64,000 nucleotides of DNA from Bacteroidota bacterium (lineage in GTDB: Bacteria > Bacteroidota > Bacteroidia > Bacteroidales > F082), in NCBI GenBank assembly GCA_018816765.1, contig JAHIUX010000041.1, forward strand, positions 1-64,000, read 5' to 3'. Below, one piece after another: positions 9,878 to 16,215 of the stretch. The translations under genes were made by a program, and so were the position numbers. A model generated the notes under the pieces. It had not been told where the DNA came from and made no database searches. It saw only the letters and a list, made by a program, of their open reading frames with translations. The first letter of the stretch is position 1. Every line of letters starts with the position of its first letter.

Positions 9878-10633
9878 TCAGGCTTGTTTGCAGATCGAAA
9901 CGAACTCTTCGGCCTTGATTGACGCACCACCGATCAAACCACCGTCGACGCCCGGTTTAGCGAAAATCTCTTCGGCATTCGCAGCGTTGCAGCTTCCGCC
10001 GTACAGAATTAAAGTCGCATCAGCAACATCTTTGCCATAGCGTTCAGTGATCAGGGTCCGGATATAGGCATGCATTTCCTGTGCCTGATCAGGTGTGGCA
10101 GTTACGCCGGTTCCGATGGCCCACACCGGTTCGTAAGCAATTACCACCTTGTGGAACTCATCGGTATCCAGGTGAAACAGGCCATGACGCACCTGCGACC
10201 TGACGACATCGAAATGGCTTCCGGCCTGACGCTCGGGTAAGGCTTCGCCAACACAGAAAATGGGAGTAAGTTTATGCTTCAGGGCCTGGTTAACTTTGGC
10301 CGTCAGCATCTTGTCATCCTCATTGAAATATTTTCTGCGTTCAGAGTGCCCAATGATACAGTGGGTAACACCCATTGAAACCAGCATGGCAGCCGATACC
10401 TCTCCTGTGTAAGCACCAGCATCGAACGGACTGAGGTTTTGCGCGCCAACGCCAATGTTACCTTCTTCAGCATAATCTGTTGCGAGCTCCAGATAAGGGT
10501 AAGGGGGGCACACAATTACTTCTGCTGTAATTGTCTCCTTATCGAGGAGCTCTAAAATATGTTCGACCAAATCCTCCGCATCCTGGAAAGAAAGGTTCAT
10601 CTTCCAGTTTCCAGCAACTATTTTCTTACGCAT
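9878..10633 (-). CDS. tpiA: Triose-phosphate isomerase
   Basis: A 251-residue TIM-barrel enzyme interconverting dihydroxyacetone phosphate and glyceraldehyde-3-phosphate. The catalytic residues are visible: Lys11 in 'GNWKMN', His96 in 'IIGHSERR' and Glu168 in 'AYEPVWAIGTG'. The phosphate-binding loop is 'LYGGSCNAANAEEI', with 'GVDGGLIGGASIK' near the end. Length is normal. It lies 26 bases after the permease gene and ten bases before prmA on the same strand. Confidence 0.98.
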   Translation of the reverse strand: MRKKIVAGNWKMNLSFQDAEDLVEHILELLDKETITAEVIVCPPYPYLELATDYAEEGNIGVGAQNLSPFDAGAYTGEVSAAMLVSMGVTHCIIGHSERRKYFNEDDKMLTAKVNQALKHKLTPIFCVGEALPERQAGSHFDVVRSQVRHGLFHLDTDEFHKVVIAYEPVWAIGTGVTATPDQAQEMHAYIRTLITERYGKDVADATLILYGGSCNAANAEEIFAKPGVDGGLIGGASIKAEEFVSICKQA

Positions 10634-10659
10634 AATCAGTGAATTAAAAGTTAAGTATA

Positions 10660-11739
10660 CTAAGTAATCCTTACTCTGGGATCTAAAATACCATACAGAA
10701 TATCGACAAAAATATTAATTAAAATCAAGATAACAGCAATCAATAAGACTGAACCCATGATCAAAGGTAAGTCATATTTCTCTAAAGCATCAACAATTAC
10801 TACACCAATTCCTTTCCAGTCGAAAACATATTCAACAAAAACGGCACCAGCCATCAGCGAAGCAAACCATCCCGACACTGCGGTGATGACCGGATTCATG
10901 GCATTGCGCAGTGCATGCACGCCAATCACACGGATACGCGACAGCCCTTTGGCATAGGCCGTGCGGATATAGTCCTGCGACATGGCATCGAGCAATGAAG
11001 TCCGGGTAAGTTCCACAATAATGGCCAGTGGCCTGATTCCAAGTGTGATGGCTGGCAAAATAAGGTTTTGCAAGCTGAGCACTTCTCCCCTTCCGTAATC
11101 GTCAACGGTGAATAAACTGCCAAACATGCTCAGGTGGGTGAAATCAGCCAGCAGGTAGGCGAAAATCCAGGCCATTAGTATGGCCGCAAAAAACGAGGGC
11201 AACGACATCCCAAACACCGTCAGTATCAGGATAAGTTTGTTTAAGAACTTGTTGTCGTACACAGCAGCGAGGAGGCCGATGAGCACGCCAAAGACCAGGG
11301 CAAAGAGGATTGATACCGAAGCCAGCAACAAGGTCATTGGGAATGCTTCGGCAAGTATGGCTGTAACCTCCCTTTTGTTTTGGTATGATCGCCGCAGAAA
11401 GGGTGTTTTCAACACAAGCGTGTAATCGTTCCAATGCAGCAACCTGATCGTATGCCCGTATTTTGCAGGATCAAGAAAAAGCAAATGCTCACGTTTACTG
11501 ACTTGGTGTAACGAAAGCGGTGAAACATCATTCAAAAAGTGCGCATACTGCACCAAGGGCGGCCTGTCGAGCCCGAGTTCTTTCCTGATTGCTTCCACCG
11601 AGTTGATATCGGCGCGCTGACCAAGCACCATGCGTGCCGGATCGCCGGGCAGGATGGTAAACAGTACAAACACCAGGCTGACCACTCCCAGCAGTACGAG
11701 TACGCCATAGAAAAGCCGCCTGATGAGAAAAGCGCCCAT
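10660..11739 (-). CDS. DppB-type ABC transporter permease
   Basis: A 359-residue integral membrane subunit of a peptide/nickel-type ABC importer. It begins with the standard 'FLIRRLFYGVLVLLGVVSLVFVLFTILPGDPARMVLGQRA' arrangement and 'LGLDRPPLVQY'. The cytoplasmic EAA-like loop for the ATPase is 'LDAMSQDYIRTAYAKGLSR...GVHALRNAMNPVIT'. The C-terminal helices carry 'GAVFVEYVFDWKGIGVVIVDAL'. The ATG at 11739 lies seven bases after the upstream stop; a non-ATG extension to 12015 overlaps that gene and does not look like protein of this family. No DppC, ATPase or binding protein lies beside it, so the partner subunits must be elsewhere. The substrate is not known. Confidence 0.92.
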   Translation of the reverse strand: MGAFLIRRLFYGVLVLLGVVSLVFVLFTILPGDPARMVLGQRADINSVEAIRKELGLDRPPLVQYAHFLNDVSPLSLHQVSKREHLLFLDPAKYGHTIRLLHWNDYTLVLKTPFLRRSYQNKREVTAILAEAFPMTLLLASVSILFALVFGVLIGLLAAVYDNKFLNKLILILTVFGMSLPSFFAAILMAWIFAYLLADFTHLSMFGSLFTVDDYGRGEVLSLQNLILPAITLGIRPLAIIVELTRTSLLDAMSQDYIRTAYAKGLSRIRVIGVHALRNAMNPVITAVSGWFASLMAGAVFVEYVFDWKGIGVVIVDALEKYDLPLIMGSVLLIAVILILINIFVDILYGILDPRVRIT

Positions 11740-11746
11740 ATGTTGT

Positions 11747-12883
11747 TTAGTCTGTTTTATGACTCCTTGAATCGAGCAATGCCTTAAGTTGTTTCCCCTC
11801 GGGAATATCACGGTAATGCCATTTGTCGACAATAACCCCCGAATGAAACAACACCAGTCCGGGATTGGCCCTGACCATGGTTTTAAGTACAATGGGATCG
11901 GCATAATATATCGGCAGGTCAACACCAGCCTTGCGTTTAAATGCCGCAACTTCTTCGGGCAAGCTACTGGTAAGCAAAGCGCATTCCACTCCACGGGCGC
12001 GGACAGCTTCCTCAAACTGTATCAGCTTCAGCAATCCGGCCTTACTGGCATCGTTCAGGTCGTAGGCAATACCAATAAACACATCTTCAGGACTGTCGAT
12101 CAGCGACAATGTCACATCGTTGCCTTGCTCGTCCTCCGCTAAAAGCCCGTGATCAGTCTTCTGGCCCAGGCTGACTGTCCGTTGATCGACAAACGACCAT
12201 GATTTCATCCAGACCGAATCATTCCAGGGATAATCGGGTGACAGGAATTCTTTTGTCTCTCCTGTAGCGATGTTTCTGTAGGTCAGGTATACCTTTGTTT
12301 CAGCTGTTGTTTCAGGTGTCATGTCCTTTCCAACCTTCCAATCCATAAAATCGATGATTGGTAAATGGTTGTAGTTATACACCGAAAAAAGTGCAAATCC
12401 GAAGGTGACTGCCAGCATGCCAATGTACTGCAGGGCCGGCCCGAGCGGCGAACGGAAGCTGTTTCGATAGAAAAAGACCGCCAGCGTTGGCAACATCAGG
12501 ACAATGTTTTTGTAAAATGTTTGCCAGTTGGTCAGGGTAATGGCATCGCCAAAGCAGCCACAATCTGAAACAGGTTCATAAATGGCATCATAAAAGGTGA
12601 GAAGTGTAAAAAACACCATGATCACCAACAGGGCCAGGCTGGTGTATTTCATCTTCAGGTTAAGCAACAGAAACGCACCAATCGAAAATTCAATCACACA
12701 GAGTGCCACGGCCAGTCCAAGGGCAAGCGGCATAGCCCACATGCTGCCATAGGCGATAAAATAATCCTCGAGCCTGTAGGCTGTCCCCAGCGGGTCGATT
12801 CCCTTGACAAAACCCGAAAAGACAAACACCAGGCCGGTAAGTATCCGGCTCAGGTTGGACAGTATCTTTTTCCAGTTACCCAT
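11747..12883 (-). CDS. DoxX/MauE-like membrane protein with thioredoxin-like C-terminus (BT_3928 family)
   Basis: A 378-residue protein. Residues 10-170 hold four or five transmembrane segments with the DoxX/MauE pattern: 'RILTGLVFVFSGFVKGIDPLG' and, near residue 107, 'DCGCFGD', which is the MauE-type cysteine motif. After about residue 215 a soluble part resembles a thioredoxin-like fold without a CxxC pair ('VECALLTSSLPEEVAAFK', 'NPGLVLFHSGVIVDKWHY'). Its role is not established; handling of redox equivalents across the membrane is a guess from the MauE relationship. It overlaps the DUF1599 gene by eight bases and is closely followed by the permease gene, so these are probably one operon. 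Confidence 0.85.
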   Translation of the reverse strand: MGNWKKILSNLSRILTGLVFVFSGFVKGIDPLGTAYRLEDYFIAYGSMWAMPLALGLAVALCVIEFSIGAFLLLNLKMKYTSLALLVIMVFFTLLTFYDAIYEPVSDCGCFGDAITLTNWQTFYKNIVLMLPTLAVFFYRNSFRSPLGPALQYIGMLAVTFGFALFSVYNYNHLPIIDFMDWKVGKDMTPETTAETKVYLTYRNIATGETKEFLSPDYPWNDSVWMKSWSFVDQRTVSLGQKTDHGLLAEDEQGNDVTLSLIDSPEDVFIGIAYDLNDASKAGLLKLIQFEEAVRARGVECALLTSSLPEEVAAFKRKAGVDLPIYYADPIVLKTMVRANPGLVLFHSGVIVDKWHYRDIPEGKQLKALLDSRSHKTD

Positions 12884-13430
12884 GTTGAGTTGCCTCCCCC
12901 AATAAGATTAAGGCGAAAACCGCATAATTAATGATGTCGAAAAAATTGGCATCGATGCCTTCAGAAACCAATGTATTTCCTTGGTTATCTTCAATTTGCT
13001 TGATCCGCAGCAGCTTCATGAGGATAATGTCAGTCAGCGAGCTGACCCGCATTTTGCGCCACACCTCATCATAGTCGTGGTTTTTACGTGTCATCAATCC
13101 AAAGGCTTCCTCCATGGTCGAACGATACAAACTCAGGGCTTCATCTGCTTTCAGGTCGGGCTTGTCGGTCACTCCTTTTCTGAGCTGAATAATGGCCATC
13201 ACAGCATAGTTCACAATTCCCTGAAACTCGCCTTCTACGCCTTCATTAACCAATTGTGTCGGTTTTGTTTGAATCGTTCTGATCCGGTTTGCCTTGATGT
13301 AAATCTGATCGGTAAGCGAAGAAGTGCGCAGGATACGCCATGCCGGACCATAGTCCGACATTTTATCGAGAAAAACCTGTTGACACAGGCTGGTAACTGC
13401 CTTGAATTGCTCAGCTGTATGTTCGTTCAT
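12876..13430 (-). CDS. DUF1599 domain protein (two tandem repeats)
   Basis: A 184-residue soluble protein made of two copies of one domain. Copy 1 has 'DKMSDYGPAWRILRTSSLTDQIYIKANRIRTIQ' and 'EFQGIVNYAVMAIIQL'; copy 2 has 'RKNHDYDEVWRKMRVSSLTDIILMKLLRIKQIE' and 'NFFDIINYAVFALILL'. This is the DUF1599 family of Bacteroidota; the function is unknown. The acidic/His pattern and all-helical look are reminiscent of nucleotide pyrophosphohydrolases, but this is only an impression. It is the first gene of the minus-strand run and is divergent from folP, with about 60 bases between the two starts. That linkage to folP is common in the phylum. Confidence 0.88.
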   Translation of the reverse strand: MNEHTAEQFKAVTSLCQQVFLDKMSDYGPAWRILRTSSLTDQIYIKANRIRTIQTKPTQLVNEGVEGEFQGIVNYAVMAIIQLRKGVTDKPDLKADEALSLYRSTMEEAFGLMTRKNHDYDEVWRKMRVSSLTDIILMKLLRIKQIEDNQGNTLVSEGIDANFFDIINYAVFALILLGEATQHG

Positions 13431-13452
13431 AAGTTTATAATAGTCAATTTAC

Positions 13453-13460
13453 TAAATTTG
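13453..13460 (+). promoter_or_regulatory. -7 promoter element upstream of folP
   Basis: TAAATTTG fits the Bacteroidota housekeeping -7 consensus TAnnTTTG and lies 31 bases before the folP ATG. No clear TTTG is found at the ideal distance upstream, so only the -7 half is supported. Confidence 0.5.
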
Positions 13461-13491
13461 CCACTTCTGCATTCAACGCTTATTGGCACAC

Positions 13492-14355
13492 ATGAATCAA
13501 TTAACCGATAAAAATACTGCTTTTTCAGCAACAACAACCATCAAATTCGGATCAAAACAACTTGTTAAAAAGGGTCCGTTGGTAATGGGCATTCTCAACC
13601 TTACGCCCGATTCATTTTTCGATGGTGGACGTCACAGCGGAAAAGCTGAGATGCTTCAACAGGTAAGTTCGATGCTTTCCGACGGAGCGGATTTGATTGA
13701 TATTGGGGCCATGTCGACACGGCCGGGTGCTTCTGAGGTCAGTGAACAAGAGGAGTTGGATCGCCTGCTACCTGCCCTTGAAATCCTGTGCAGTCACTTC
13801 CCTGAGGTCCTGTTTTCGATTGACACATACCGGAGCGGAGTAGCCATGGCATGCATTAAAGGTGGCGCTGGTATGATCAACGATATTTCGGGAGGTACTT
13901 TTGATCCGGCCATGGCCGAATTCATCGGCCAACAAAACATTCCGTTTGTGCTCATGCACATTCACGGCCAGCCACGCACCATGCAGGAAAATCCGATGGG
14001 CGATCAGGTGACAGCGCATGTCATCGAATTTCTGAGAAAACAACTTGCGGTGTTTATTCAGGTAGGTGCCAGTCAGCTTTTTGTTGATCCGGGATTTGGC
14101 TTTGGCAAGTCGCTCGGGGCAAACTATGTGCTCTTATCGGAGATGCATCGGCTGCGCGCACTCGGTTTTCCGATTCTCGTGGGCCTTTCGCGGAAGTCGA
14201 TGATTTACAAATTGCTCGAAATCACTCCTGAAGAAGCACTCAATGGCACCTCGGTACTGCACAGCCTTGCCCTGATGCAGGGTGCATCAATCCTCAGGGT
14301 ACATGATGTAAAAGAGGCCGTTCAAACAATTCACCTTCTCAGTCAGGTGATGTAG
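13492..14355 (+). CDS. folP: Dihydropteroate synthase
   Basis: A 287-residue TIM-barrel enzyme that joins p-aminobenzoate to hydroxymethyl-dihydropterin diphosphate in folate synthesis; it is the sulfonamide target. Diagnostic motifs are 'MGILNLTPDSFFDGG', 'GADLIDIGAMSTRPGA', 'FSIDTYRSGVA', 'GAGMINDISGG', 'LMHIHGQPRTMQ' and 'LFVDPGFGFGKS', with 'GLSRKSMI' near the C-terminus. The ATG at 13492 is preferred to a TTG nine bases upstream. Compared with the usual 'MGVxNVTPDSF', the first motif reads MGILNLTPDSF, a common variant in this phylum. It is divergent from the DUF1599 gene and followed after 170 bases by dacA. Confidence 0.97.
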   Translation: MNQLTDKNTAFSATTTIKFGSKQLVKKGPLVMGILNLTPDSFFDGGRHSGKAEMLQQVSSMLSDGADLIDIGAMSTRPGASEVSEQEELDRLLPALEILCSHFPEVLFSIDTYRSGVAMACIKGGAGMINDISGGTFDPAMAEFIGQQNIPFVLMHIHGQPRTMQENPMGDQVTAHVIEFLRKQLAVFIQVGASQLFVDPGFGFGKSLGANYVLLSEMHRLRALGFPILVGLSRKSMIYKLLEITPEEALNGTSVLHSLALMQGASILRVHDVKEAVQTIHLLSQVM

Positions 14356-14500
14356 GTGCTTGGTCACTTTCGCTATCCGTTGTTCAATCACGCTCAAAAA
14401 AATAACCAGTAAATTTATAAACCTTTTGCAGCACTTGCCTTAAACCTTATGCTTTACACAATCAACAAACAGAAAATAGTGATCTTTGAACCAGATTGCC

Positions 14501-14508
14501 TATTTTTG
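14501..14508 (+). promoter_or_regulatory. -7 promoter element upstream of dacA
   Basis: TATTTTTG, a match to TAnnTTTG, lies 17 bases before the chosen dacA ATG. A TTTG at 14485-14488 is too close (12-base spacer) for a standard pair, so the call is tentative. If right, dacA has its own promoter separate from folP. Confidence 0.45.
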
Positions 14509-14525
14509 CTTCAGAATCCTTGCAA

Positions 14526-15341
14526 ATGACCCTGTTATTGGTAAGTAGCTTTATTGACCTGCACTTCATCGATGTGATCGATATTTTATTGGTCGCAGCC
14601 TTGCTTTACGTGCTTTTCTTCCTGCTCAGGGGAACGGTGGCAGTGAATATCTTTCTTGGCATAGTGTCGGTTTTTCTTGTCTGGCGCCTCGTAAATGCAT
14701 TCGGCATGGAACTTCTCAGCGAGATACTGGGGGCCTTTGTCAGCGTAGGTTTCATCGCATTGATCATCATTTTTCAGCCCGAGATCAGGCAATTTCTATT
14801 GGCCCTGGGGACACCCAGGTTCATCAGAAACCACCACCGGAGTTTTTCTTTTCTCGGATTCAGGCTGAATGATGAAGAAGCGCTCAATTACACACCGGTG
14901 ATCAAGGCCTGTGAATCGATGGCCGACAAAAAAGTAGGCGCGCTCATCGTCGTTACCCGACAGAATCAGCTGTTTCAGTATGCCAATACCGGAGTTGAAA
15001 TTGACGCCGAACTAAGTCAGCCCCTGATCGAGAATATATTTTTCAAAAACAGCCCCCTGCACGATGGGGCAATGATCATCCATCAGAACAGAATCAAATC
15101 AGCAGGCTGCATTTTGCCTGTTACCCGTAAACTTGACTTGCCTGGCCGCCCCGGACTAAGGCACCGTGCCGGTTTGGGGATTACCGAGCAGAGCGATGCC
15201 ATCGCCATCATCATTTCCGAAGAAAAAGGGAGCATCAGCGTGGCCATCGACGGCGCCTTGCATGCAATGGCCAATGCGCATGAACTGAATCATTTCCTGG
15301 TTGAAGAACTTGGTCATTTGACCAGCGAGCAGAAACATTAA
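14526..15341 (+). CDS. dacA: Diadenylate cyclase CdaA/DacA
   Basis: A 271-residue membrane enzyme predicted to make cyclic di-AMP from two ATP. Three N-terminal transmembrane helices (about 12-34, 36-58, 66-84) precede the DAC domain (about 100-265). The two signature motifs are intact: 'LHDGAM' (DGA at 180-182) and 'GLRHRAGLG' (RHR at 212-214). The ATG at 14526 is used because the longer non-ATG frame start at 14496 overlaps the promoter-like TATTTTTG. No glmM lies next to it, unlike in Firmicutes. It converges with the beta-lactamase gene, with only 19 bases between the stops. Confidence 0.95.
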   Translation: MTLLLVSSFIDLHFIDVIDILLVAALLYVLFFLLRGTVAVNIFLGIVSVFLVWRLVNAFGMELLSEILGAFVSVGFIALIIIFQPEIRQFLLALGTPRFIRNHHRSFSFLGFRLNDEEALNYTPVIKACESMADKKVGALIVVTRQNQLFQYANTGVEIDAELSQPLIENIFFKNSPLHDGAMIIHQNRIKSAGCILPVTRKLDLPGRPGLRHRAGLGITEQSDAIAIIISEEKGSISVAIDGALHAMANAHELNHFLVEELGHLTSEQKH

Positions 15342-15360
15342 CCAAGGCAAGCAAACGGTT

Positions 15361-16215
15361 TTATTCGTCAAACAGCCGCATCTGCTCCAAGGCTTTCATG
15401 GTGATGGCTTTTCGCATGATTGGAAACAGTTCCATATTAAATGCTGTTTCAGGCTGAATGAGAACGGCAAAATAATACACTCCTCTTGTGTTTTCCAGAT
15501 AGCCCACAAACCATCCGGTATTGTTTTCGTTTCGGATGGCCCAACCGGTTTTGCCACTTAATTGCCAGTGATCATGCTTTTCGAGGAGCATTAATTGCTT
15601 CATCAGCAGGATTGTTTTTTCTGAAACAGGTAGCTTGCCCTCGTATAGCCTTTGAAGAAAGTCAATTTGTTCTATTGGACTGATGCGCGACCCGCCTTCG
15701 AGCCAGAACACATCTGTTTGTGTTGAATCGAAGACCATCCGGCCATAGTGTAGCTTGTCAAGCCAGTCGTGCATGCGCGAATACCCTATTTTATGGGCAA
15801 GCTGCTGGTAGCAAGGGACACAGGATACCTGAAATGCTTCGCGCAGGCTCAGGTCTTTCTCCCATGCCGAAAGGCGCCTCGGGCTTCCATCCCATCGAAA
15901 TATGCTGGTATCGCTGTCAACCACACCTGATTCGAGGCCAATGACCGAGTTCGCAATTTTAAACGTTGATGCAGGCAGGTGACCCTGTTTGCTCGCTTCA
16001 AAATCGTTTGTAAACAAGGTGTTATTCATCGCATCGAAAACAAGAATCACACCGTGCATGTTGGCTGAATCGAGCAGCACACCGAATTCTTTTACGATCT
16101 TGACGGTTGACTTATCCTGAAAATCCGTCGGCACTTCTGTACCTGCATACGATTGTGCAAACACGGGTAAACCAAGGATAATGCCCGTAAACAGCCCAAT
16201 TATTATCTTCATCAT
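15361..16215 (-). CDS. Class D (OXA-type) beta-lactamase family protein
   Basis: A 284-residue exported serine beta-lactamase of class D. A signal peptide (MMKIIIGLFTGIILGLPVFAQ) is followed by the active-site motif STFK (Ser83-Lys86) in 'LPASTFKIANSVIGLESG', 'SCV' (131-133, the SxV motif), YGR at 157-159 where most OXA enzymes have YGN, the omega-loop 'FWLEGG' (170-175), and 'LSGKTGW' (KTG at 222-224). All main catalytic positions are present, so it should bind penicillins; the range of drugs hydrolysed cannot be read from sequence. Its first ATG follows the AsmA gene's TAA directly, so it is translationally coupled. No mobile-element signs are near it, which suggests a resident chromosomal gene. 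Confidence 0.92.
   Translation of the reverse strand: MMKIIIGLFTGIILGLPVFAQSYAGTEVPTDFQDKSTVKIVKEFGVLLDSANMHGVILVFDAMNNTLFTNDFEASKQGHLPASTFKIANSVIGLESGVVDSDTSIFRWDGSPRRLSAWEKDLSLREAFQVSCVPCYQQLAHKIGYSRMHDWLDKLHYGRMVFDSTQTDVFWLEGGSRISPIEQIDFLQRLYEGKLPVSEKTILLMKQLMLLEKHDHWQLSGKTGWAIRNENNTGWFVGYLENTRGVYYFAVLIQPETAFNMELFPIMRKAITMKALEQMRLFDE

Noticed and set aside
11740-12015. N-terminal extension of the DppB-type permease
   Set aside because: It overlaps the DoxX-like gene in another frame, lacks an ATG and has no family match; the ATG at 11739 gives the standard N-terminus.
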